A stretch of 64,000 nt of DNA from Flavobacterium dauae (lineage in GTDB: Bacteria > Bacteroidota > Bacteroidia > Flavobacteriales > Flavobacteriaceae). The notes under the pieces were generated by a model, which was given only the letters and a program-made list of their open reading frames with translations, made no database searches and was not told the origin of the DNA. Numbering within the stretch: the stretch's first letter is position 1; each line of letters starts with the position of its first letter. Below, one piece after another: positions 9,294 through 17,432 of this stretch. Position numbers and translations under genes: made by a program. Location of the stretch: contig NZ_CP130821.1 in assembly GCF_004151275.2 (NCBI RefSeq), positions 2,542,001-2,606,000 of the forward strand. Reading direction: 5' to 3'.

Positions 9294-9311
9294 CATATAA
9301 TTTATCAACGA

Positions 9312-10358
9312 TTAAACGTCATCAAAATCAACATAAATTTCATCTGAAGTTACATAAGCCTGGCAAGCCAAAAGCAAGCCTTCTTCAATTTCATCGTCCA
9401 TTAAAATATGGTTTGTTTTCATTTCTGCCGATCCTTTTACCGTACGGCACATACACGAGCTGCAAATACCGCCTTGGCAAGAATACGGCGCATCAACACC
9501 GTGTTTTAACGCGGCATTTAAAATATTTTCGGTACGGGGCATGCTAAAGGTTGTTTCAACATCGTCCACCATAACGGTAACTTTTACCATTCCTTCGCCC
9601 GTAACCGGAATTTCGCCGTTGGTAGAACTTGTAGTAAACAATTCGTAATGAATTTGCTCTTCGTTGGCTCCGTTTTCAATTAAAACATCGGTTACTTTTT
9701 TAATCATATCTTCCGGACCACACAAAAAATACTCATCTACACGCTTTTCGCTGTGTTTGTTTTTAAGCACGAAATTTATGGTAGATCGTTCAATTCTTCC
9801 AAACAAAGCTCCTTCTGGATGTGTTTTTGTGAACGTATAATGTACAAAAAATCGACCTAAATATTGATTTTTAAGCGCATCGATCTCGTTAAAATAAATA
9901 GTATCTTCTACCGTTTTATTTCCGTAAATCAATACAAAAGTCGTATCATTACTGCTTTCCAAAGTATCTTTTGCCAATGAAATAATTGGTGTAATACCGC
10001 TTCCTGCAGCAATTCCTACAATAACTTTTGCCTCTTTATTCTCTAAAACAAATTTACCTTCAGGAACGGCAAGTTCCAATTCATCGCCAACCTGCAATTG
10101 TTGTGTGGCGTAATTAGAGAACAATCCGTTTTCTACCGCTTTAACAACAACGCGTAATTCGTTACTTTTTGGCGACGAGCTTATAGAGTATGATCTTCTT
10201 ATTTCTTCGCCGTTTATAACAGCTTTTATGTTTACGTATTGACCCGCCTGAAACTGATAATCTGCTTGTAAATGGGCAGGAATATCAAAAACAATCGAAA
10301 CTGCCAAAGGCGTTTCTCTTCTTATTTCTTTAACCTTTAAAGGATTGAATTTTGACAT
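9312..10358 (-). CDS. Flavin and 2Fe-2S reductase, PaaE-like (ferredoxin-NADP reductase family)
   Basis: A 348-residue electron-transfer protein passing electrons from NAD(P)H through FAD to a plant-type 2Fe-2S cluster. The FAD-binding RRSYSISSSP lies near residues 55-65, and the nucleotide-binding GIAAGSGITP near 115-124. The C-terminal ferredoxin domain has the cysteine set CQGGICSSCMC and a distal Cys in LACQAY. This order (FNR first, ferredoxin last) is that of PaaE, the reductase of phenylacetyl-CoA epoxidase, but no paaABCD genes are in the window. It may instead serve a lipid desaturase or another oxygenase. It is monocistronic, with its own terminator. Confidence 0.9.
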   Translation of the reverse strand: MSKFNPLKVKEIRRETPLAVSIVFDIPAHLQADYQFQAGQYVNIKAVINGEEIRRSYSISSSPKSNELRVVVKAVENGLFSNYATQQLQVGDELELAVPEGKFVLENKEAKVIVGIAAGSGITPIISLAKDTLESSNDTTFVLIYGNKTVEDTIYFNEIDALKNQYLGRFFVHYTFTKTHPEGALFGRIERSTINFVLKNKHSEKRVDEYFLCGPEDMIKKVTDVLIENGANEEQIHYELFTTSSTNGEIPVTGEGMVKVTVMVDDVETTFSMPRTENILNAALKHGVDAPYSCQGGICSSCMCRTVKGSAEMKTNHILMDDEIEEGLLLACQAYVTSDEIYVDFDDV

Positions 10359-10443
10359 TTGATTTTAATTTCTGCAAAAATACAAAATTACAACGGCTTA
10401 CTAATGATATTTATCATTTCCACAACAATTTTATACCTAAAAG

Positions 10444-10473
10444 TTGTATGTATAAGAATTATATGTATATTTG
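10444..10473 (+). promoter_or_regulatory. Bacteroidota promoter (TTG, 19 bases, TATATTTG) for the padR-HAAS operon
   Basis: A -33 TTG (10444-10446) and a -7 TATATTTG (10466-10473) at 19-base spacing. It lies about 117 bases upstream of the ATG at 10590. This supports the downstream ATG as the true padR start, with a leader of roughly 110 bases. PadR regulators commonly repress their own operon. Confidence 0.6.
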
Positions 10474-10589
10474 CCATACCTAAAATTCATAAGTATATGA
10501 AATCGCCATTGACAAATTGTTTGTTGCAAACAAACACCAATGAAGATGAGCGATTGCATATAACCAATAAAAAAAATAATTATCTACAT

Positions 10590-10934
10590 ATGAAAAAGCA
10601 ACAACAATTGTATAAAGGAAGTTTGAATACCATTATTATGAAACTTCTGGAACAGCACGGCAAAATGTACGGCTACGAAATTACGCAGAAGGTTAAAGAA
10701 ATTACGCAGGGTGAAATGAACATTACCGAAGGTGCACTGTATCCGGCATTACATAAAATGAAAGCAGATGGTTTTTTAGATGTGGAAATGGATCGCGTAG
10801 ATGGACGTATTCGTAAATATTACAAACTAACGGAAAGCGGTGTAAAGGAAACGGTTTCGCGTATGGAAGAATTAGAGAATTTTGTGCGTAACATGCAAAA
10901 TATTGTTAACCCGAATTTAAAATTAGGTTATTAA
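10590..10934 (+). CDS. PadR family transcriptional regulator
   Basis: A winged-helix repressor of 114 residues when started at the ATG at 10590 (MKKQQQLYKGSL). The frame is open further upstream, but that part lies at and just after the promoter and reads as noncoding. The PadR core is clear: GSLNTIIMKLLEQHGKMYGY, then TEGALYPALHKMKADGF for the recognition helix, and the wing with RIRKYYKLTESG. A C-terminal helix for dimerisation follows. The stop TAA overlaps the ATG of the first HAAS-like gene (TAATG), so the regulator is co-translated with the membrane proteins it probably controls. Confidence 0.92.
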   Translation: MKKQQQLYKGSLNTIIMKLLEQHGKMYGYEITQKVKEITQGEMNITEGALYPALHKMKADGFLDVEMDRVDGRIRKYYKLTESGVKETVSRMEELENFVRNMQNIVNPNLKLGY

Positions 10935-11582
10935 TGAAGTTATCAGCAGAACAAATAGATTTTATTGAAACAGCATTGATCGAAAAATGCAATTTTAAAG
11001 ATTTTGATGATGTTAGAATGGAACTTACAGATCATATTGCAACAGAAATTGAGGCTGAAATGGAAAATAATAAATTAATGTTTGATGCCGCTTTTGTAAA
11101 AGTAATGAATCATTGGAATCCAGTGATTTTACCAAAAAGTTGGAGCAGATATGAAAATGTACCTTATATGGTTTGCAAACTTTGGAAATCGTTAGATTGG
11201 AAATTTCAATTTAGCACGATTCCGTTGGCTGCTTTATTTTCTTACATTGGTTTTCAGCTACAAGAAAAAGATATTTCGATTTATTTATACTTATTTCCTT
11301 TTTTAACGGTAGGAATTGTATCAAATGGTTATTTGATTTACAGAAAAGTAAAAAATAAAGTCAACTCTACGTTAAGTATGTATTCGTTGCAAAAGATTTA
11401 TCAAAAAACATTCGCAATGCTGGCATTTGTTGTTATAAGCATCTTTTTTTTAAGGGAGGAGTTGAAAAATCAATCATTCCGGTATTTTGGCCAACCATTT
11501 ATGTATCATTATTATGATGGGAAAAGCCTGGGTAATGCACAAACATTTAAAAATTGAAAACCAACTTTTAAAAGTACTATAA
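10934..11582 (+). pseudogene. HAAS-like membrane protein 1, two frameshifts
   Basis: First of five tandem paralogues sharing an N-terminal helical domain (EQI, then DVxxELxDHIA, then IE) followed by membrane helices, the design of HAAS/DUF1700-type proteins found with PadR. As read, it stops at 11557 with a C-terminus unlike its paralogues. Reading one extra base in the T8 run at 11444-11451 gives KGGVEKSIIPVFWPTIYVSL. A second extra base near 11507-11513 then gives MMGKAWVMHKHLKIENQLLK and a stop at 11582. That tail matches the end of the next paralogue (KNIKIENQLLKVI), and the stop then overlaps the next ATG as TAATG, like the other junctions. Two single-base losses, real or from sequencing. 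Confidence 0.7.
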
Positions 11583-12228
11583 TGAAATTGACAAAAGATC
11601 AAATAGAAGAGGTTGATTATGTTCTTCGTAAACATTATACGTTTGAGAATTTTGATGATTTGCGAACAGAATTAGTAGATCATATTGCTTCGGATGTGGA
11701 ACTTTTAATGCAAAACGAAAACCTTTCTTTTGACGAAGCTTTATCGAAAATTTTGTATAAATGGAAAACAGAAATTAGTTGGGATCGAAGTTCAAAACAC
11801 AATTCGGTACCCAAAATGGTTTCTCGTTTATGGAGAGAACTCGATTGGAAATATAATAGCATAACCATCACTATTGTTGTTTTGTTATTTGCTGTAGGTC
11901 AATTTTTTAGAAAAGAAGAATGGACGACGTTTGTGATGTATTCTGTTGGTTTAACAGGTTGTTTTTTAGGAATTTACCTAATAAATATATTCAAAAAAAT
12001 CGATTCAATACTGTTTTAAGCATGTACGCAGAAGATAAATTAATTGTAAACCTTTCAATAGTTTTGATTGGTATTGTGGCTAATATATTATTGAATTATT
12101 TCGATGGAGATTTTTTAAGTCGACCTGGATTTCCGGCTATTGTTTACGCAACAATTACGCTGATGATTAAAACCATTTTAATGCGAAAAAACATTAAAAT
12201 AGAAAACCAACTATTAAAAGTGATTTAA
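11582..12228 (+). pseudogene. HAAS-like membrane protein 2, one frameshift
   Basis: Second paralogue, starting MKLTKDQIEEVDYVLRKHY with the shared FDDLRTELVDHIASDVE segment. The frame stops at 12019. One extra A in the A7 run at 11993-11999 continues it as KNRFNTVLSMYAEDKL, which lines up with STLSMYSLQKIY in paralogue 1, through further membrane helices to KIENQLLKVI and the stop at 12228. That stop shares a base with the following ATG. So this was, or is, one protein of about 215 residues. Confidence 0.7.
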
Positions 12229-12854
12229 TGAAATTAACGAAAGAGCAAATACAACAAGTAGATCAAAAGCTGATTGATTTTGGTTTTACATTCATTGATC
12301 ATAGAATAGAAGTTTTAGACCATATTTTATGTTTGATAGAAGAAAAAGAAAATGTAAGTTTTTTGCAAGCGGTAGATTTAGTTTTTGAAGAACAAAAAGA
12401 TTATTTAAAAACGCAAAAGTTAACCCAATGGACTAATGTAATATCACAAAGAGTTTCATTATTGAAAGATATCTTTTTAAATCCTGTATTTATTTTCCTT
12501 TGGATTTTGTCTTATTTCATTTACGATAATTTACCGTACTCAAATCACAATTTGTTATTAGAAGACTTGGATGTAATACCAATGGCAATTCCTATTTTAA
12601 GTTTTGTTTTTCTAGGGTTGTATACTTTTGTTTCAAAAAACAAAGTTGCAGGTACTTATGGTGCGTTATTTACCATAAGTTTTATACTTATGTTCTATCT
12701 GTATTTTGGAATTCATTGGGTAAGAAAGATGGAACAATTCCCTTCTCTGCTAATATTATCAGGTTTTACAGCGGTTAGTTTAATGTTGTATTATTTGATT
12801 GTTTATTACAAAATTAAAAACGATCGAAAATTTAAAATGCTATTAAATAAATAA
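12228..12854 (+). CDS. HAAS-like membrane protein 3
   Basis: 208 residues, third in the tandem set and apparently intact. The N-terminal domain is shorter (EQIQQVDQKLIDFGF, then HRIEVLDHILCLIEE), followed by about five hydrophobic membrane segments. The stop TAA overlaps the ATG of gene 4. Sequence similarity to its neighbours is clear in the N-terminal domain and weak in the membrane part. The family is thought to sense or signal at the membrane together with PadR; the ligand is unknown. Confidence 0.8.
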   Translation: MKLTKEQIQQVDQKLIDFGFTFIDHRIEVLDHILCLIEEKENVSFLQAVDLVFEEQKDYLKTQKLTQWTNVISQRVSLLKDIFLNPVFIFLWILSYFIYDNLPYSNHNLLLEDLDVIPMAIPILSFVFLGLYTFVSKNKVAGTYGALFTISFILMFYLYFGIHWVRKMEQFPSLLILSGFTAVSLMLYYLIVYYKIKNDRKFKMLLNK

Positions 12855-13531
12855 TGAAGCAACTAACAACACAACAAATCGATCAATTGTTCGAATTTAC
12901 GAAAAAACATTTGGTAGAACATTACGATGTTCAGGTAGAATTGGTTGATCATTTAGCAAATGCTATTGAAGATCTATGGAAACAAAATCCGAATATTTTG
13001 TTTGAAGACGCTTTACAAACCGAGTTTAAAAAGTTTGGCGTTTTTGGATTCACCGGTTTGGTAGAACAAAAACAAGCGGCATTGAAAAATCATTATTGGA
13101 AAATCATAAAAAAAGAATTTATCAACTTTTTCTCAGTTCCAAAAGTCATTCTTACAGTAGTAATGTTTTATGTATTGTTTCAATTTTATTCTAATCCAAA
13201 GTCTTTTTTGTACAATTATGATTTATTAATACGTTTTGGATTTATTGCATTAACACTGGGAGTTTACATTTATCAAAGAGTAAAAACATCTAAAAACAAA
13301 AAGTTTCTTGTAAATAGCATTGCAAATTATTTATACGGTTTACCTATTTTTGCTCTTTTCTACTTAAGAACCAATTTATCGGTCAACTCTGATCCATCAC
13401 TTTTCAAAATAGTATTGTCTAGTGTGTTTACACAAATATTAATCTTATTTTTTTTGATTTTGTACACTAAAATAATTCCTCTTTTAAAATACGAAATCAA
13501 TCAAACAGAACTTAATTTTAGTAAGTTATGA
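12854..13531 (+). CDS. HAAS-like membrane protein 4
   Basis: 225 residues. The first 75 or so are nearly identical to those of gene 5 (both contain VQVELVDHLANAIEDLWKQ and FKKFGVFGFTGLVEQKQA), so the two arose by recent duplication, followed by faster change of the membrane half. About five membrane helices follow. The stop overlaps the ATG of gene 5 (ATGA). Confidence 0.85.
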   Translation: MKQLTTQQIDQLFEFTKKHLVEHYDVQVELVDHLANAIEDLWKQNPNILFEDALQTEFKKFGVFGFTGLVEQKQAALKNHYWKIIKKEFINFFSVPKVILTVVMFYVLFQFYSNPKSFLYNYDLLIRFGFIALTLGVYIYQRVKTSKNKKFLVNSIANYLYGLPIFALFYLRTNLSVNSDPSLFKIVLSSVFTQILILFFLILYTKIIPLLKYEINQTELNFSKL

Positions 13532-14235
13532 GAAAAATAACCGAACAAGAAATCAATCAAATCTTCGATTTTATCAAAAAACATTATGTTGAATTTTATG
13601 ATGTTCAGGTAGAACTGGTTGATCATTTGGCAAATGCTATTGAAGATCTTTGGAAACAAAATCCCAACATTTCGTTTGAAGACGCTTTACAAACCGAGTT
13701 TAAAAAGTTTGGTGTTTTTGGTTTTACAGGTTTGGTAGAACAAAAACAAGCCGAATTGCAAAAGTATTACAACAGAATGCTTTGGAATGAAGTATTAAAG
13801 TTTATTTCGATTCCAAAAGTAATTTTAACGGTTGGTTTATATTTAGGAATTGTGTTCTTTCTACAAAAGACCGAATCTTTAGGCGAAATGATTATTTTAA
13901 CAATCTTGTTAAGTTCCTTTATTTATTTTATGGTTGATGGATTTCGATATATTTTAAAAATAAGAACAGAACAGAAAAAACAAGGAAAAAGCTGGTTGTT
14001 ACAATCGGTTGCACAAGCTACTTTTTCTATTCCTTCTATTGGATTGGGCGGTGCATACTATTCAATTATAAATCGCCTTTTTCAAGAAAATTTAGGAATA
14101 TCAAATGCAGGAATTCATTTTTTAGCTGTCTTTACGGTACTTCACTTACTATTTCTATTCGTTTTTTATAAAGTGATAAAACCCAATTTGAATAAAAGTA
14201 TAAAAGAAACGGAAGAAAGATTTCAGATCGTTTAA
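13528..14235 (+). CDS. HAAS-like membrane protein 5
   Basis: 235 residues and the last of the padR-linked set. The N-terminal domain is almost a copy of that in gene 4, while the membrane part has diverged. The start ATG overlaps the previous stop by four bases, so all six genes from padR onward are translationally coupled. A terminator follows at 14255-14277. Confidence 0.85.
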   Translation: MRKITEQEINQIFDFIKKHYVEFYDVQVELVDHLANAIEDLWKQNPNISFEDALQTEFKKFGVFGFTGLVEQKQAELQKYYNRMLWNEVLKFISIPKVILTVGLYLGIVFFLQKTESLGEMIILTILLSSFIYFMVDGFRYILKIRTEQKKQGKSWLLQSVAQATFSIPSIGLGGAYYSIINRLFQENLGISNAGIHFLAVFTVLHLLFLFVFYKVIKPNLNKSIKETEERFQIV

Positions 14236-14254
14236 GTTAACTTTAATCCAAAAG

Positions 14255-14277
14255 CTCTTGAGATTTCAAGAGTTTTT
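14255..14277. terminator. Hairpin between convergent genes
   Basis: CTCTTGA and TCAAGAG pair around GATT, followed by TTTTT. It ends the padR-HAAS operon and touches the stop region of the convergent RDD gene. Confidence 0.7.
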
Positions 14278-14278
14278 G

Positions 14279-14764
14279 TTATTCATCTATTGTTCCAATT
14301 GCTGCAACATTTTTTTGTATTTCAACTTCGTAATCAAAATGCTTTTTGATCACCACAGTTGTTTTCGGAATACTGTCATGCCAACCATTAGTACCTAAAA
14401 AACTAAAAGCTTCAAAAGGAATCAATCTGTATAAACTCCTTTTTAAAAACACAGAACTTTTAGGAATTTCTCCTTCTAAAGTAACAACTTTTGTACCTGT
14501 AATGAATTTTCCTATAGAACGTCCTTTAGAATAATTCTCAATTAAAAAATAATAAAGAGAATAAGAGATATAAGTAATTAGATTAATCAAAAATTCATTT
14601 TCAAATAATAGATAAATATTTAAGTCAAAAATAAATGCAATAAAAACGATAATAGTAGAGATTATAGACATGAAAAGAAGACTAATGAAAAAATCTATAA
14701 TATAATTAACAAACCGCAATCCTTTATCTGCTTTGTTTTTCTGAACGATATGTTCTAAATTCAT
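14279..14764 (-). CDS. RDD family membrane protein
   Basis: 161 residues with an RDD-type layout: a first helix starting RFVNYIIDFFISLLF (the Arg and Asp positions of the family), further hydrophobic segments, and the conserved loop YSKGRSIGKFITGTKVV before a membrane-proximal tail. RDD proteins are small inner-membrane proteins, mostly of unknown role, sometimes ion or proton exchangers. It is transcribed alone, between two hairpins. Confidence 0.8.
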   Translation of the reverse strand: MNLEHIVQKNKADKGLRFVNYIIDFFISLLFMSIISTIIVFIAFIFDLNIYLLFENEFLINLITYISYSLYYFLIENYSKGRSIGKFITGTKVVTLEGEIPKSSVFLKRSLYRLIPFEAFSFLGTNGWHDSIPKTTVVIKKHFDYEVEIQKNVAAIGTIDE

Positions 14765-14789
14765 AAATTTTTTTTTGGTAAAAATAAAA

Positions 14790-14815
14790 AAAGCTCTTGA
14801 AAAAACAAGAGCTTT
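14790..14815 (-). terminator. Terminator after pheS
   Basis: AAAGCTCTTG and CAAGAGCTTT pair around an A6 loop, 19 bases after the pheS stop on the reverse strand, followed by a T-rich run in that direction. Confidence 0.75.
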
Positions 14816-14834
14816 GTATAAATATGATTTTTTT

Positions 14835-15854
14835 TTAAAAATTCGATTTAAATTGTTCTAAAAAGCGAACGTCGTTTTCAAAATACATACGAATATCGCC
14901 AATTTGATACAACAGCATTGCCATACGTTCTAACCCCATTCCAAAAGCAAAACCAGAATATTTGTCAGCATCAATGTTTGAAGCTTTTAAAACATTAGGA
15001 TCTACCATTCCGCAACCCATAATTTCTAACCAACCGGTTCCTTTGGTAATGCGGTAATCGGTTTCGGTTTTTAATCCCCAATACACATCAACTTCGGCAC
15101 TTGGTTCGGTAAACGGAAAATACGACGGACGCAAACGAATTTTCGACTTTCCGAACATTTCCTTCGTAAAATATAATAATGTTTGCTTTAAATCGGCAAA
15201 CGATACATCTTTATCAATATACAACCCTTCTACCTGATGAAAAATACAGTGCGAACGCGATGAAATAGCTTCATTTCGGAATACACGCCCCGGTGAAATA
15301 GTTCTAATAGGCGGTTGGTTGTTTTCCATATAACGTACCTGAACCGATGAGGTGTGTGTACGCAACAAATAATCCGGATTCATTTGAACGAAAAAGGTAT
15401 CTTGCATATCGCGTGCAGGGTGATGTGCCGGGAAATTCAACGCTTCAAAATTATGCCAGTCGTCTTCAATCTCCGGGCCTTCGGAAACATTGAATCCAAT
15501 GTTTGAAAACACATCAATTACCTGATTTTTCACTAAAGAAATAGGGTGACGAGAGCCAATATTCATTGGTGTTCCCGGGCGTGTTAAATCGCCGTAAATA
15601 CCAATAGCTTCCTCTTTTGCTTCTAAAGCTTCCTGAATGGTTTTAATTTTATCTTCTACCGCATTTTTCAATGAATTAATTGCCTGACCAAATGCTTTTT
15701 TTTGATCGTTTGGTACATTTTTAAATTCGGCAAAAATCTCATTAATCAGTCCTTTTTTAGAAATAAATTTAATTCTAAAAACATCTAAAGCTTCTTTGTT
15801 ATCAGTAGTAAAAGCTTCAGCTTCACCAATCAGTTCTTTAATTCTATCTATCAT
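14835..15854 (-). CDS. pheS: Phenylalanine-tRNA ligase alpha subunit
   Basis: Class II aminoacyl-tRNA synthetase subunit that charges tRNA-Phe together with PheT, which is not in this window. The 339-residue length is typical. An N-terminal coiled-coil domain (residues 1-85) binds tRNA. The catalytic part has motif 2 around FRNEAISSRSHCIFHQVEG and motif 3 GFAFGMGLERMAML near the C-terminus. Separate pheS and pheT loci are common in Bacteroidota. Intact. Confidence 0.97.
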   Translation of the reverse strand: MIDRIKELIGEAEAFTTDNKEALDVFRIKFISKKGLINEIFAEFKNVPNDQKKAFGQAINSLKNAVEDKIKTIQEALEAKEEAIGIYGDLTRPGTPMNIGSRHPISLVKNQVIDVFSNIGFNVSEGPEIEDDWHNFEALNFPAHHPARDMQDTFFVQMNPDYLLRTHTSSVQVRYMENNQPPIRTISPGRVFRNEAISSRSHCIFHQVEGLYIDKDVSFADLKQTLLYFTKEMFGKSKIRLRPSYFPFTEPSAEVDVYWGLKTETDYRITKGTGWLEIMGCGMVDPNVLKASNIDADKYSGFAFGMGLERMAMLLYQIGDIRMYFENDVRFLEQFKSNF

Positions 15855-15923
15855 TTTTTTCTAAAAAGTAGTTGTGCAAATTTACGCTTTTTGCCCGATG
15901 CAGAAAATTAGAATGGTTAAAAA

Positions 15924-16280
15924 TTAATTTATATATCCGTTCTCTAAAAAATAGTTTGCAATAGCTTCTTTCATTAACACGGTTTGTTCGCCAGCTTTTA
16001 GGTGAGGCAATTGGTCTTTAATGGTATAATGTGGCCAGCCATCATTGTCAAAATGCGAAAATTCGTAATAACCAAAAGGCTCTAATAAACGGCAAATGGC
16101 TATGTGCATAATGTTTACTTTTTCGTCTTTTTTAAACTTTTTGTTGAATTTGCCCAGTTCCTGAACACCAATTAAGTAAATAATTCCGTCAACATCTAAA
16201 GTATCTCCGTCGGCAAACTGGTTAGATAATTTTTCAACCAATAATTCCCAGCGTGCTTTTAATTGTTCGTCTCTTGCCAT
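15924..16280 (-). CDS. Conserved hypothetical protein
   Basis: About 118 residues from the ATG at 16280 (MARDEQLKARWELL). The frame is open to 16313, but a TAnnTTTG box at 16300-16307 on the same strand sits inside that extension, so the inner ATG is the likely start. The protein is soluble, with helical ends and a Trp/Pro/His segment HFDNDGWPHYTI. I recall similar proteins as conserved but unnamed in flavobacteria. No motif suggests an activity. Confidence 0.75.
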   Translation of the reverse strand: MARDEQLKARWELLVEKLSNQFADGDTLDVDGIIYLIGVQELGKFNKKFKKDEKVNIMHIAICRLLEPFGYYEFSHFDNDGWPHYTIKDQLPHLKAGEQTVLMKEAIANYFLENGYIN

Positions 16281-16299
16281 AAAATAGTCTATTCGTTTA

Positions 16300-16307
16300 C
16301 AAAGATA
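16300..16307 (-). promoter_or_regulatory. -7 box TATCTTTG fixing the start at 16280
   Basis: Reverse-strand TATCTTTG fits TAnnTTTG and lies 20 bases before the ATG at 16280. It rules against the longer reading frame. Confidence 0.5.
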
Positions 16308-16329
16308 TTTCATAATACCGAAACTACTT

Positions 16330-16337
16330 TATATTTG
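16330..16337 (+). promoter_or_regulatory. -7 box TATATTTG before the CvpA gene
   Basis: Exact TAnnTTTG match only 10 bases before the ATG, so the transcript would have a very short or absent leader. It is divergent from the promoter at 16300-16307. Confidence 0.45.
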
Positions 16338-16347
16338 TATTTTATTT

Positions 16348-16896
16348 ATGAATATGATTGTTGTTGATTTATTAATAGCCGTTTTATTGGGCTACGCTTT
16401 ATTTAAAGGATTACAAAAGGGGTTGATTGTTTCGGTTATTTCATTGATTGCCTTAATTGCAGGAATTTATTTTTCTCTTCGATTTTCCTTTTTTATCAGT
16501 GAAATTCTACAGCAAAACACGCAGTGGAATCCAAATGCAATAACGGTTAGTGCTTTTTTTATTACGTTTTTATTGATATTGGTTTTACTTTTTTTATTGG
16601 GAAAAATCCTTACAAAATTAGTAGATGCGGTGGCATTGGGATTTATGAATAAATTAGCAGGAGCTGCTTTTGAAGGTTTAAAAATGATCTTGATTATTTC
16701 GGTGTTTCTGAATCTGTTCCAAAAGATCAATTACAACAGTTTATTTGTTTCAGAAAAAAAACTTGAAGAATCGGTTTTTTACCATCCGCTTAAAGAGGTT
16801 TCAAAAACAATTTTCCCGTTAATGGATAAATGGTATAAAACGGTTTTAAATGAGGTAAGGGAAATAGAAGAAAATAAAAAACAGCCCGGTAGTTAA
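16348..16896 (+). CDS. CvpA family membrane protein
   Basis: 182 residues with four membrane helices in the first 125 or so residues and a charged cytoplasmic tail. The opening segment VDLLIAVLLGYALFKGLQKG followed by SVISLIALIAGIYFSLRF is typical of CvpA, named for colicin V production and linked to envelope homeostasis. The first helix pair with Gly-rich turns and the conserved FKGLQKGLI support the call. The stop codon lies inside a terminator hairpin. Confidence 0.85.
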   Translation: MNMIVVDLLIAVLLGYALFKGLQKGLIVSVISLIALIAGIYFSLRFSFFISEILQQNTQWNPNAITVSAFFITFLLILVLLFLLGKILTKLVDAVALGFMNKLAGAAFEGLKMILIISVFLNLFQKINYNSLFVSEKKLEESVFYHPLKEVSKTIFPLMDKWYKTVLNEVREIEENKKQPGS

Positions 16897-16906
16897 ACCA
16901 GGCTGT
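16881..16906. terminator. Terminator overlapping the CvpA stop codon
   Basis: ACAGCC and GGCTGT form the outer stem, with an inner GGT/ACC pairing; the CvpA TAA is in the loop. It stands between convergent genes. Confidence 0.6.
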
Positions 16907-16927
16907 ATATCTTTGAGGTTCCATTTT

Positions 16928-17341
16928 TTATCTACTTGCAACCCAAATACCTTTGATGCCTTTAGAATCATTAACCCAAGATCCAGAAGAATGTGTTTCG
17001 GTCATTGTCCCCGTAAAACTGCCTATCTCTTCTTCATTACCATCTTCGTTAGTATTAATGAAAATTAGTTTAACTTCTCCTTGAATACTAATTTTACCTT
17101 TTAAAGATAATTCTAAATCAGTAAAATTCTCAGATTTAACCGTACCAATAACCGTTCCGTCATTTTTTACATTAAACTCAATTTCACCGGAATCACTGCC
17201 TGAATAAGTACCTACCCAAGCACCTTTATACTTAGAATACGGAGATGTGGTGGTGATTGGATCTTCTTCATCGTGTTCACAAGCTGTTGTTAAAGCAACT
17301 AATGGTATAAATATTAATAAAAGTGAAACTATTTTCTTCAT
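16928..17341 (-). CDS. Small lipoprotein, lipocalin-like
   Basis: 137 residues with a lipoprotein signal MKKIVSLLLIFIPLVALTTAC (lipobox LTTAC shortened to TTAC, Cys21), followed by an acidic linker. The mature part consists of repeating beta-strand patterns (WVGTYSGSDSG, IGTVKS, SFTGTMTE, GSWVND, KGIKGIWVASR) with conserved Gly-x-Trp ends, suggesting a small lipocalin-like barrel. No named family is certain. Transcribed alone. Confidence 0.75.
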   Translation of the reverse strand: MKKIVSLLLIFIPLVALTTACEHDEEDPITTTSPYSKYKGAWVGTYSGSDSGEIEFNVKNDGTVIGTVKSENFTDLELSLKGKISIQGEVKLIFINTNEDGNEEEIGSFTGTMTETHSSGSWVNDSKGIKGIWVASR

Positions 17342-17432
17342 AATTTAGGTATATGTTGATTCTTTATTTCGCTAATGTAATAATTATTTGTAATTTTTTA
17401 TAAAAAAAGTGAAATTTTAAATAAATAACATT

